Shown here in pieces: positions 15,197 through 22,947 of a DNA stretch of 29,544 nucleotides. Positions within the stretch are counted from its first letter, which is position 1. Every line of letters starts with the position of its first letter. A program made the translations under genes and the position numbers. The stretch is taken from NCBI GenBank assembly GCA_048173955.1, contig DBEYOB010000071.1:1-29544 (forward strand), written 5' to 3'. The notes below the pieces were generated by a model. The model saw only the letters and a list, made by a program, of their open reading frames with translations. It did no database searches and was not told the DNA's origin. Source of the stretch: CAZUFB01 sp048173955. GTDB lineage: Bacteria; Actinomycetota; Coriobacteriia; Coriobacteriales; UMGS124.

Positions 15197-15529
15197 GGTC
15201 AGCTTCGGACTCCTTTCCTGGGATAGGGGATACGAAGTTCGCCGCGCCTCCCATTAAACGCGGTAAACATAAGCGCGGATTCTAACACTGCCCGCGGCGC
15301 GAAACAGACCGTTTACCGGAATGTTACCTTTCAGGTTGTGCGGGGCGAGGTATAAAGCGGCGTTTTCTATTCAGGGGAGCCGCGAAGGGGATTCCGCCCG
15401 GTGCCGTCCGAGTCTTCGCAGCGGGCGCGCCTTTCGGCGGGAGGCGCCATCCCTCCCGTGGTGTGGGTTGATCCGTAGGTTCGATTGGGCCGCAGGGGGA
15501 CGCGCTGGCAGGCTTTCCTACAGCAGGCC
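15197..15529. other. Non-coding interval between cstA and the Uma2 gene
   Basis: The left half holds the presumed cstA promoter region with the GGTAAAC dyad. Near the Uma2 stop, CTACAGCAGG occurs twice (15519-15539). No gene is seen. Confidence 0.5.
15261..15318 (-). promoter_or_regulatory. cstA promoter region with widely spaced GGTAAAC dyad
   Basis: CGGTAAAC (15261-15268) and its exact reverse complement GTTTACCG (15311-15318) are 42 bp apart. Between them, on the minus strand, TAGAAT (15284-15279) could be the -10 of cstA. Spaced arms around a promoter suit cooperative repressor binding; the regulator is unknown. Confidence 0.4.
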
Positions 15530-16096
15530 CTACAGCAGGTTGCCCACCGTGATCGTCAGGCCGTCGAAGATGCCGACGGGCACCGCTTCGGCGAAGTCGT
15601 ATACGCTGAGCAGCTGCGTCTCGGATGTGTAGCGGTAGACGATCGTCTGCCGGGTCTCGGGATCGACGATCCAGTACTCGCGCACGCCGGCGCTTTCGTA
15701 GCGCCCTGTCTTGATGAAGTAGTCCATCTTCCTGCTCGAGGGGGAGACGACCTCGACGATGAGGTCGGGAGCGCCTTCGCATCCGCGGTCCGAGAGCTTC
15801 GAGGGGTCGCAGAGCACGAGCACGTCCGGCTCGACCCATGTCCTGTCGTCGGCGGTGAGGTTCACGGCGAACGGAGCCGTATACACCTCGCAGTCCCCGC
15901 TATGCTCGTCGATGTAGTTGGCCATCGACCGCGCTATTTCGAAGGCAATCTTCTGATGCACCCGGCTGGGCGGGGTCATGTCGTAGAGCTTGCCACCGAT
16001 GAGCTCGGCGCGCACGCCGTCGGGAAGCCCCCAGTAGTCCTCGGCCGTGCAGGTCCCCGAATCCTCGAACTCTTCTTTGAGCGGCGGCAGCGACAT
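15530..16096 (-). CDS. Uma2 family (DUF820) putative endonuclease
   Basis: 188 residues, usual length for the family. Recognised by AEDYWGLPDGVRAELIGGKLYDM near the N-terminus, WVEPDVLVLCDP (about 105-116), PDLIVEVVSPSS (about 130-141) and GVREYWIVDPE (about 156-166). The family has the PD-(D/E)XK nuclease fold; E and D residues in EPD and EV are the likely catalytic positions. Biological function is poorly known. The start 16094-16096 has GGGAGG 6-7 bases upstream. GGTACAATGG on the minus strand (16139-16130) is a likely -10. It is monocistronic. Confidence 0.85.
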   Translation of the reverse strand: MSLPPLKEEFEDSGTCTAEDYWGLPDGVRAELIGGKLYDMTPPSRVHQKIAFEIARSMANYIDEHSGDCEVYTAPFAVNLTADDRTWVEPDVLVLCDPSKLSDRGCEGAPDLIVEVVSPSSRKMDYFIKTGRYESAGVREYWIVDPETRQTIVYRYTSETQLLSVYDFAEAVPVGIFDGLTITVGNLL

Positions 16097-16197
16097 GGCC
16101 GACCTCCCGTTTTGCGTGTCTCTCTGGCGCCATTGTACCCGGTATCGCGTGGTTGTTGCCCCGTATGTTGTGCTTGCCCGGTATTGCACGGAACGGC

Positions 16198-16244
16198 GCG
16201 GGGCGCCGGCCCGGTCGCAACGACGACCCGATCCGGCGCCCCGC
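16198..16244. terminator. Strong GC-rich hairpin after the solute-binding protein gene
   Basis: A perfect 12-bp outer stem (GCGGGGCGCCGG/CCGGCGCCCCGC) has an inner stem CGGTCG/CGACCC-like around CAACGA. It lies about 100 bp beyond the stop at 16348 and just upstream of the Uma2 promoter. No clear U-tract on the minus strand. Confidence 0.45.
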
Positions 16245-16347
16245 ATGCTTTCTGCGCACTGCGCGCCTTGCGTGTATTCCGTATGTCTCCGCGGGGCATC
16301 GCACGCCTTGCGCCCCTTCGCGAGCCTCGCGTTCCGCCCTCCGCGCT

Positions 16348-17988
16348 TTATGCCGTCTTCGTCAGCTCCTCGAAGCGGTAGTTGCCCAGGGGCGTCTGCA
16401 CGAAGCCGCTCACCTCGTTGCGCACCGCGTTCTGATAGGGCACCGTGAACAGCGGGATCCAGATGCACTGCTCGGCGAAGGCCTGCTGCATCTCGTGGTA
16501 GATCTCCTTGCGGGCCTCCTCGTCGGTCTCGACGTTGGCGGCCTCGTTGAGGGCGACCATGTCGTCGGGCTGCTTGAAGTTCGTGTCGAATCCGCTTGCG
16601 CTCTCGAAGTCGAAGATGAACTCCATGAACGGCGCGGGGTCGTCGATGTCGTCGGTCCACAGGTCGATGAGCGTGTCGAAGTCCATCGAGTACATGCGCT
16701 CCTTGTACGACGTGGCCTCGGTCTCCTCGATCGTGAGGTTCACGCCGATCTTCTGCCACTGGGTCTGCAGGATCGTCGCGACCTGCTGCTCGAGCGCGTC
16801 GCCGCCGCGGATGAGGATGTTCAGGCTGAACCCGTCGGGGTAGCCCGCCTCCTCGAGCAGGGCCTTTGCGGCGTCGACGTCGGCCGCGGGCGGTTCGAGC
16901 GAGGTGTCGCAGTAGCGGCTCGTGGGCGCGAAGATGCTGCCGATGGCCGTGCCGTAGCCGTAGAGGCACATGTCGACGATCTCCTGCGCGTCGGTTGCGG
17001 CGAACAGGGCCTCGCGCACCTGCTGGTTCGCCAGGTACTCGTTGGCCGTGTTCATTGCGATGAAGCGCGTGATGGTCGAGGGGTCGGGGTGCGGCTGGCA
17101 GTTCTCGTCGGTCTCGAGCTGCTTGAGTGTGGAGAAGGCCAGGTCGGTCGCCGCATCGATGTCGCCGCCCTGCAGCTGGATGGTGCGGGAGTTGTCGTCG
17201 GCCACCACGCGGAACTCGACGGCGGGCGCGAGCGGCACGCCCTCGATGCGGTAGTTGGGGTTGGCCGCCAGGGTGAGGTATTCGCCGCGCCGCCACTCCT
17301 GCACCATGAACGGGCCGGTGCCGATGATGCCGTTCTGGTACTCCTGCTCGCCGACCTCCTCGAAGTAGGCCTTCGACTGCACGCCCAGCTCGAAGATCGA
17401 CAGGTTGGCGAGCGTCGCCGCCGCGGGCTGCTTGAGCGTCACGATCACCGTGGTGTCGTCGGGGCATTCGACGTGGTCGATGTTCTCGACGCAGACGTGC
17501 CAGTTCGAGGTCTCGGTCTCGATGGCGCGCTCGAAGGTCCACTGCCAGTCCTCCGCCGTGACGGGGCTGCCGTCGGAGAACACGAGGCCCTCGGCGACGT
17601 TGAAGGTGTAGGTGATGCCGTCGTCGGAAATCTCCCAGTCGGTGGCGAGGCAGGGTTCGATCTCGGTGCCGTCGTTGGAGGAGCGCACGAGCCCCTCGAG
17701 GATGAGGTTGAAGACGAAGATGTTCGTGTTGCCCACGCAGGTCACGGGGTCGAGGTTGTCCGAGTCGGCGCGGCGGCCGATGACGACGGTGCCCGAGGTT
17801 TCCGTGCCCGCATCGCCGCCCTGGTCCTCCGCCGCGTCGCCGGGCTCGGTGCCGGTGGTCTCGTCCGCGGCTTCCCCGCCGTTGCCGCCGCAGCCGGCGA
17901 GCGGCGCGAGCAGGGCCGCGCCTCCCAGCGCCGCCGCCCCGCACACGAAGCTTCTCCGGTTGAGGGTGTGTTGAACGTCCATGCTCAT
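16348..17988 (-). CDS. ABC transporter solute-binding lipoprotein, family 5 (oligopeptide/nickel type)
   Basis: 546 residues. The N-terminus NRRSFVCGAAALGG combines a twin-arginine motif (R11-R12) with a lipobox LAGC (Cys33), so this is a Tat-exported lipoprotein on the outer face of the membrane. A Gly/Glu/Asp-rich linker leads into the SBP_bac_5 fold: RRADSDNLDPVTC, NLILEGLVRSSNDGTEIEPCLATDWEISDDGITYTF is the hallmark block, with TGPFMVQEWRRGEYLTL later. Family members capture peptides, nickel or small organics. No permease or ATPase is nearby, so it is an orphan that may use another system or act as a sensor. The start 17986-17988 has AGGGAG 6 bases upstream; M3 is an alternative. Divergent from the PBP-domain regulator at 18497. 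Confidence 0.9.
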   Translation of the reverse strand: MSMDVQHTLNRRSFVCGAAALGGAALLAPLAGCGGNGGEAADETTGTEPGDAAEDQGGDAGTETSGTVVIGRRADSDNLDPVTCVGNTNIFVFNLILEGLVRSSNDGTEIEPCLATDWEISDDGITYTFNVAEGLVFSDGSPVTAEDWQWTFERAIETETSNWHVCVENIDHVECPDDTTVIVTLKQPAAATLANLSIFELGVQSKAYFEEVGEQEYQNGIIGTGPFMVQEWRRGEYLTLAANPNYRIEGVPLAPAVEFRVVADDNSRTIQLQGGDIDAATDLAFSTLKQLETDENCQPHPDPSTITRFIAMNTANEYLANQQVREALFAATDAQEIVDMCLYGYGTAIGSIFAPTSRYCDTSLEPPAADVDAAKALLEEAGYPDGFSLNILIRGGDALEQQVATILQTQWQKIGVNLTIEETEATSYKERMYSMDFDTLIDLWTDDIDDPAPFMEFIFDFESASGFDTNFKQPDDMVALNEAANVETDEEARKEIYHEMQQAFAEQCIWIPLFTVPYQNAVRNEVSGFVQTPLGNYRFEELTKTA

Positions 17989-18067
17989 CGCGTCTCCCTG
18001 TGTCGCGTCCCGTGCGCGGCCGCACCCGTTGCGCGGCACTGTCATTCGCAGGGTCGTGTTGCGACAT

Positions 18068-18090
18068 ACTATACGCCCTCGTGGGTATAG
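18068..18090 (-). promoter_or_regulatory. -10 TATAGT and overlapping dyad for the solute-binding protein gene
   Basis: On the minus strand TATAGT (18073-18068) is a good -10 about 80 bp upstream of the start codon. CTATAC (18069-18074) and GTATAG (18085-18090) form a 6-10-6 dyad covering it, as expected for a repressor site. Confidence 0.45.
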
Positions 18091-18412
18091 CTACCATCCA
18101 TATCGGCAAAATGTAAGCAACATAGGTATATTTATACATCCGTATGCACGCGTATGCGCGAATCCGCATGGGCTGCCCGACATGCGGGGGCCTGCCCGAG
18201 CGTTCTGGCGGAGGCATGCCGACCCCGGTGCGGGGCCCTATAAAAAAACGAAAACGAACCCGCCAGACGCGAATTCGTCTTCGTCCCTTGGGAGGGCAAC
18301 GTATGTGGCCGGGAAACCCCGGGGGCAATGCCGGTTGCGCAAGGCGCCGGATGCCGAACGAAACAAGAGCTACGTTCAGGGTACGCCCTCCGCGCAGGAT
18401 TTGGTATTGTAT

Positions 18413-18466
18413 GTACGAAGTGGTACCGGATTGTACCAACGAGTACCATTTGGTACCAAACTGCAC
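18413..18466 (+). repeat. Phased 10-bp array of GTACC motifs (operator-like)
   Basis: GTACG occurs at 18413, GTACC at 18423, 18433, 18443 and 18453, and GCACC at 18463. The step is exactly 10 bp, one helical turn, while the bases between are not conserved. The array ends 30 bp before the start codon of the HTH/PBP regulator. That placement suggests cooperative binding on one DNA face, perhaps autoregulation. Confidence 0.7.
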
Positions 18467-18496
18467 CACAAACTCCTTGGGAGGGAGTTCCGCACC

Positions 18497-19639
18497 ATGA
18501 AAGAATCGCCTTTGCACGGGCCCGACGGCGCGGTTGGCGGGCGGGAGGCCGGACGCGGCGCGGGAGCAGCGCCGCCGCGCACCCCGGACACCCGCGCGAC
18601 GCCGTCTCGGACGGGCTCCAACATCGCCTCGACCGACCTCGCCTTCGGCGAGGGCGAGGCCCTGCGCGTCGAGGACGTGATGCGCATCCTGCACCTGAGC
18701 CGCAACACGGTGTACAAGCTCGCCCGCGAGGGGACGCTCCCGTCGTTTCGGGTGGGCAGGCAGATGCGCTTCCGCTACGAAGACGTCCGCGCGCGGCTCG
18801 AGGGGTCCGCGGCCCCCGTGTCGGAAGGGGGGCGCACGCCGGCCGGCGTGCCGTCCGCGCGGGTCGCGGCGGCGTCCCACGAGGCGGCCTGCGCGGACGC
18901 CGACCCCAACGAGCTCGTCGAGGAGATGCCGGCGTGGGCGTGCGGGTCGCTCGTCGTGGGCGGTCAGAGCATGGTGGGCGACGTGCTCGCCAACTACCTG
19001 TCCGGCCTGGGCGTCAAGGTGCTGCGCGCCCACGCGAACGCCTACGTGTCGCTCGCGCGCATGTACCTGGGCAGCTGCCACGCCGCGGTCGTCGACCTGT
19101 GGAGCGAGGCGGACGGCGCCTACAACATGCCGTACCTGCGCCGCATGCTGCCGGGCGTCTCGGCCGTGGCGTTTCGGCTCTACAAGCAGCGCGTGGGCTT
19201 CACGGTCGCGGCGCACAACCCGCGCTCCCTGCTGAGCTGGACCGACCTTCTGTCTGAAGGGGTGCGCGTCGCGAACCGCGAGCGCGGGGCGGGGACGCGC
19301 GTCCTGCTCGACGAGAAGCTCAAGTACCTCGAGGCGCGTGCCGACCTCGTCGCCGGCTACGACCGCCCCGTGGCCTCCGAGCTTGCCCAGGCGCTGATGG
19401 TCGCCCGCGGCCTGGCCGACGTCGCCCTGACGTCCGAAAAGCCGTTCCGCCAGGTCAAAGGCCTCGATTTCGTCCCCCTGCAGGAAGAGGCGACCGACTT
19501 GGTGGTGCTCAGGACGCCCGAGACGGCCCCGCTCGTCAAGGCGGTCCGCAGCCTGCTGCGCACCGACGCGTTTCGCGGGGAGTTCGACGCGACCCTCTTC
19601 GACACGCGCCTGATGGGCGAGGTCGTCTACGAGTGCTGA
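18497..19639 (+). CDS. Excisionase-type HTH regulator with a PBP-like ligand domain
   Basis: 380 residues. After a disordered N-terminus, residues 56-103 are an excisionase/MerR-type HTH (LRVEDVMRILHLSRNTVYKLAREG, then PSFRVGRQMRFRYEDV). A variable linker leads to residues about 150-375, which resemble the periplasmic-binding-protein-like domain found in some molybdate/molybdopterin-associated regulators (PF12727-like): GSLVVGGQSMVGDVLANYL, SCHAAVVDLW, and RVANRERGAGTRVLLDEKL. The probable role is ligand-responsive control, possibly linked to molybdenum or to the substrate of the divergent solute-binding protein (inference). The start 18497 has GGGAGGGAG about 9 bases upstream. The GTACC array is just before it. 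Confidence 0.85.
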   Translation: MKESPLHGPDGAVGGREAGRGAGAAPPRTPDTRATPSRTGSNIASTDLAFGEGEALRVEDVMRILHLSRNTVYKLAREGTLPSFRVGRQMRFRYEDVRARLEGSAAPVSEGGRTPAGVPSARVAAASHEAACADADPNELVEEMPAWACGSLVVGGQSMVGDVLANYLSGLGVKVLRAHANAYVSLARMYLGSCHAAVVDLWSEADGAYNMPYLRRMLPGVSAVAFRLYKQRVGFTVAAHNPRSLLSWTDLLSEGVRVANRERGAGTRVLLDEKLKYLEARADLVAGYDRPVASELAQALMVARGLADVALTSEKPFRQVKGLDFVPLQEEATDLVVLRTPETAPLVKAVRSLLRTDAFRGEFDATLFDTRLMGEVVYEC

Positions 19640-19647
19640 CCTGACCT

Positions 19648-19695
19648 GCAAGTGCCGGTGGGGGCGCGCCGTGCCGGTCGCCCCTGCCGGCTTGC
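19648..19695. terminator. Hairpin between convergent genes, probable bidirectional terminator
   Basis: GCAAG, CCGG and GGGGCG blocks on the left pair with CGCCCC, CCGG and CTTGC on the right around an 11-base loop, with few mismatches. It lies between the regulator stop (19639) and the permease stop (19712). No clear U-tracts. Confidence 0.5.
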
Positions 19696-19711
19696 CCGTC
19701 GCCCGCCGGTG

Positions 19712-21028
19712 CTAGGCCGCGACCCTCTCCCGGTCCTCGCCGGACGCGCCCATCGTTCCCGCGGCGACGGACGCCACGTCGTCGCGGCTCACGCGCGTGG
19801 AGTCGGCGGCGTCCATCGTCATCGTCTGGAAGCGCGCCTCCATGTACTCGTCGCCGAAATGGTCGGCGTAGAAGCGCTGCAGGCCCGTCTCGACCGGCTG
19901 GCCGCTCGCGCGCTCGTACCAGCAGTTGAGCGACTGCAGGGTCATGGCGCCGTCGACGACCATGAGCGCCGTGGCCACGGCCGTCACGCCGTAGCGCCAG
20001 TCCCAGGGGATGAGGTAGATGAGCTTGAAGACGGCGGGCATGAGCAGCTTGACCCAGGCTACACCGAGCAGACCCCAGCACGCCATGAAGAAGCCGTTCG
20101 TGCGCCCGTCGATGGAGAGGAACGTGCCGGTGTAGTCCCACGCGGTGATGCCGAAGGCGTACTGCATGAACCAGCTCACGAAGTACTCGAACGCCCCGCC
20201 GATGGCAGCGCTCAGCAGGAAGATGAGCACGGGGTTCCGGTCGCGGATGCCGTTGAGCGCCAGCGTCATGAGCACCGCGCCGAACCCGTAGATGGGTGAG
20301 AAGGGGCCGAACAGCAGGCCGGCGCGGTCCTGGTAGCCGCCGACGGTGACCAGGTGGAAGACGAGCTCGACCACCAGACCGATCACCGAGCAGACCACGA
20401 ACGTCCAGAAAATGTTGAAGAAGTTCAGCCGGTAGGGAGCCTTGCCGCGGTACTGGCGCAGGTGCTCGAGGCGCGCCTCCTCGGCCGCGCGCTCGTCGAG
20501 CCTGCGCAGCCTGCGGTTGAGCTTGCGCTCCTCGGCCAGCGAGGGGTCGAGGTAGCTCTGCAGGGCGATCATGATGACGATCAGGACGCCCGTGGGAATC
20601 AGGTTGGGCGACAGGCCCGAGATCGTGAGGTTCACGAGCAGCGACAGGACGAGCAGGATCATCGTGGTGCGCGCGACGCCCACGGTGTGGCGCCTCCGGT
20701 CGCGCAGCAGGCTGACGCCGAGGACGAAGTAGAGCACCCCGAGCGCGAGCTGCAGGGCGATCTCGGCCGCCAGGAGCACGAGCGTCGCGATTCTGAAGCC
20801 GCCCTGCGCGAAATAGCCGTCGAGGGCGAGCAGGATGCTGCCCAGCGCGATGAGGACTAGGCTGGCGACCGTGATCGCACCGCCCAAGATGCCCAGCACG
20901 CCGAAGAGGCGCAGCGGCCAGGGGATCTTCTTGGAGAGCGGGTCGACGAGCGCGGGGTCGGCCGCGCCGTCCTCGCCGGCGATTCGGGGCGCCCCGTCGA
21001 GGGCGCGCCCGGGTTCGGTTTCGGCCAT
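19712..21028 (-). CDS. Putative ABC transporter permease (PF06541-type membrane protein)
   Basis: 438 residues. An N-terminal half has several hydrophobic segments (about 40-70, 78-108, 120-160) and a charged Arg/Glu helix (165-190). Residues about 200-370 match the family of putative type IV ABC permeases: FFNIFWTFVVCSVIGLVVE, then GPFSPIYGFGAVLMTLAL, AAIGGAFEYFVSWFMQ and GRTNGFFMACWGLLGVAWV. The function is unknown; no ATPase is adjacent. The C-terminal tail (380-438) is hydrophilic. The start 21026-21028 has TAGGAG 6 bases upstream. It is the second gene of a two-gene operon, 29 bp after the acidic microprotein gene. Confidence 0.85.
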   Translation of the reverse strand: MAETEPGRALDGAPRIAGEDGAADPALVDPLSKKIPWPLRLFGVLGILGGAITVASLVLIALGSILLALDGYFAQGGFRIATLVLLAAEIALQLALGVLYFVLGVSLLRDRRRHTVGVARTTMILLVLSLLVNLTISGLSPNLIPTGVLIVIMIALQSYLDPSLAEERKLNRRLRRLDERAAEEARLEHLRQYRGKAPYRLNFFNIFWTFVVCSVIGLVVELVFHLVTVGGYQDRAGLLFGPFSPIYGFGAVLMTLALNGIRDRNPVLIFLLSAAIGGAFEYFVSWFMQYAFGITAWDYTGTFLSIDGRTNGFFMACWGLLGVAWVKLLMPAVFKLIYLIPWDWRYGVTAVATALMVVDGAMTLQSLNCWYERASGQPVETGLQRFYADHFGDEYMEARFQTMTMDAADSTRVSRDDVASVAAGTMGASGEDRERVAA

Positions 21029-21057
21029 GGTGCTCCTAACGAAGGGAGGGGCGAGGG

Positions 21058-21264
21058 CTAGTCGTCGTCCTCATCGTCATCGTCCTCCCAGTCGTCGTCA
21101 TCGTCCTCCCAATCGTTCTCGTCCTCTTCGGTCTCGTGGTTGTAGAACATCTTGTGGGTGCGGCGCTCGGCGATGAAGGCGATGATGAGAAAGAGCACCA
21201 TGCCGCCAAAGACGAGCACGGCCACCCCCGCGGGCGAGCCAAAGAGCCAGTTGATGAATTCCAT
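21058..21264 (-). CDS. Single-span membrane microprotein with a poly-acidic tail
   Basis: 68 residues. One hydrophobic helix (about 10-31, GVAVLVFGGMVLFLIIAFIAE), a short basic patch RRTHK, then a C-terminus that is nearly all Asp and Glu with DWEDDDD repeated. The start 21262-21264 has GGAGG 6-7 bases upstream. It lies 29 bp upstream of the permease-like gene in the same direction and may be its accessory subunit. The acidic tail might bind divalent metal or basic partners (inference). No family was recognised. Confidence 0.7.
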   Translation of the reverse strand: MEFINWLFGSPAGVAVLVFGGMVLFLIIAFIAERRTHKMFYNHETEEDENDWEDDDDDWEDDDDEDDD

Positions 21265-21453
21265 GATGCCTCCGGTCGGAAGTTTTGATGCGAACGATAG
21301 CATACCCGCTCCCGGTTATACTTGCCAAATGATGCCGGATGGTTTTTGCGATACCGAGCTTTTTACATGGCATCGGTCGACAGCGCGGGTATCGCGGGGC
21401 GCCGAGTGGCACAATCGTCATCGCGACGCCACTACACGTTCTGGGAGGAACAC

Positions 21454-22755
21454 ATGCACGACATTCGCTTGCTTCGCGACCACCCCGAGATTCTCGATGC
21501 CGCCATGGCACGCCGCAACGGCTCGTGGGACAAAGAGCGTTTCCTCGAGCTCGACAAGAGGCGCCGCGCGGCCATCTCCGAGGTCGAGCAGCTGCAGGCG
21601 CAGCGCAACAGCGCGTCGAAGGAGATCGGTGCCCTCATGAAGGCGGGCAAGGCCGACGAGGCCGAGGAGGCCAAGGCGGGCGTGCGCGCCCTCAACGAGC
21701 GCATCGCGGTGCTCGACGCCGAGCGCGACGAGGCGGACGCCGCGATGACCGAGCTCCTGAGCCACATCCCCAACATCCCCGCCGACTGCGTGCCGGAGGG
21801 CAAGGACGACTCCGAGAACGTCGAGGTCAAGAAGTGGGGTACCCCGCGCGACTTCGCCGCCGAGGGCTTCGAGCCCAAGCCCCACTGGGACCTGGGCGTC
21901 GAGCTGGGCATCCTCGACTTCGACCGCGGCGTCAAGCTCGCCGGGACCCGCTTCACCCTGCTCGCCGGCCTGGGCGCGACGCTCGAGCGCGCGCTGGGCA
22001 ACTACTTCGTCGACACCCATCGCAAGCACGGCTTCAAGGAGTTCTGGCCGCCGGTCATCGCGAACCGCGCCACGCTCTACGGCACCGGCCAGCTCCCCAA
22101 GTTCGAGGAGGACATGTTCCACGTGCGCTCCGACGGCGAGGACATGTACCTCATCTCGACCGCAGAGGTCGCCCTCACCAACATCCACCGCGACGAGACC
22201 CTCGACGGCGCGAGGCTGCCGCTGCACTACACCGCCTTCACCCCCTGCTTCCGCGAGGAGGCGGGCTCGGCCGGCCGCGACACGCGCGGCATCATCCGCC
22301 AGCACGAGTTCGACAAGGTCGAGATGGTGATGTTCTCGAAGCCCGAGGACTCCGACAACCAGCTCAAGGCCATGATCGAGGAGGCCGAGTTCCTGCTGCA
22401 GGAGCTGGGGCTGCCCTACCACATCGTGAACCTGTGCGGCGGCGATTTGGGCTTCTCGGCGCGCCAGACGTTCGATCTCGAGGTGTGGCTACCGAGCTAC
22501 AACAACTACAAGGAGATCTCGAGCTGCTCGAACTGCGGCGACTTCCAGGCCCGTCGCGCGAACATCCGCTACAGCGACCCGGCGAGCTTCAAGGGCACGC
22601 GTTTCGTGCACACGCTCAACGGCAGCGGCCTGCCGTGCGGGCGCACGATGGCCGCGATCATCGAGAACTACCAGAACGCCGACGGCACCGTGACCGTGCC
22701 CGAGGTGCTGCGCCCCTACATGGGCGGCCTCGAGGTCATCGCTCCCGAGAAGTAG
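21454..22755 (+). CDS. serS: Seryl-tRNA synthetase
   Basis: 433 residues, normal for the enzyme, which charges tRNA-Ser (and tRNA-Sec where present) with serine in the cytosol. The N-terminal coiled-coil tRNA-binding arm spans about residues 30-105 (KRRAAISEVEQLQAQRNSASKE is its opening). Class II motif 2 is FREEAGSAGRDTRGIIRQHEF (from 266) and motif 3 is GSGLPCGRTMAAIIENYQ (from 390). The start ATG 21454 has GGGAGGAA 5-6 bases upstream; the frame extends further 5' but without a ribosome-binding site. It is divergent from the acidic microprotein gene. Confidence 0.97.
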   Translation: MHDIRLLRDHPEILDAAMARRNGSWDKERFLELDKRRRAAISEVEQLQAQRNSASKEIGALMKAGKADEAEEAKAGVRALNERIAVLDAERDEADAAMTELLSHIPNIPADCVPEGKDDSENVEVKKWGTPRDFAAEGFEPKPHWDLGVELGILDFDRGVKLAGTRFTLLAGLGATLERALGNYFVDTHRKHGFKEFWPPVIANRATLYGTGQLPKFEEDMFHVRSDGEDMYLISTAEVALTNIHRDETLDGARLPLHYTAFTPCFREEAGSAGRDTRGIIRQHEFDKVEMVMFSKPEDSDNQLKAMIEEAEFLLQELGLPYHIVNLCGGDLGFSARQTFDLEVWLPSYNNYKEISSCSNCGDFQARRANIRYSDPASFKGTRFVHTLNGSGLPCGRTMAAIIENYQNADGTVTVPEVLRPYMGGLEVIAPEK

Positions 22756-22947
22756 GCGCCTGCAAACAGGCGATCGCGTTGCGCGGCGCTCCGTCCGGTG
22801 CGGCCTTGGGGTCGCGGCGGGCGGGGCGTCGCTTTTGGACGAGATGGGCGCGAAAATTGGCAGCGAGGGCGGTCGGCGAGGGCAGCCGGGACCTGGGGTG
22901 CATCGGGTCGGTTGGGCCGGGCTGAATCGAGGATGGAGGTGAGGCGC

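Larger units (their letters stand above)
17989..18496. other. Regulatory-looking non-coding interval with several short repeats
   Basis: This 508-bp gap between divergent genes is A/T-rich in parts. It holds the dyad at 18069-18090, GTATA-TT-TATAC (18126-18137), CGTATGC repeated 10 bp apart (18141 and 18151), an A-rich run after 18240 and the GTACC array. A frame from ATG 18303 (ribosome-binding site GGGAGG) runs to TGA 18498-18500, overlapping the next start, but its residues look non-coding. Confidence 0.6.

Noticed and set aside
18303..18500. Possible 65-codon leader ORF overlapping the regulator start (ATGA)
   Set aside because: It has a ribosome-binding-site-like GGGAGG, but its residues are low-complexity and its 3' part is simply the GTACC array translated. 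Not listed as a gene.
15530..19651. Minus-strand frame of 1373 codons ending in the Uma2 gene
   Set aside because: Only the last 188 codons (Uma2) look like protein. The rest runs antisense or out of frame through the solute-binding protein and the regulator; the Uma2 start is fixed by its ribosome-binding site at 16096.
21265..21453. T-box or other riboswitch leader before serS
   Set aside because: No T-box sequence or long structured leader is recognisable in the 189-bp gap.
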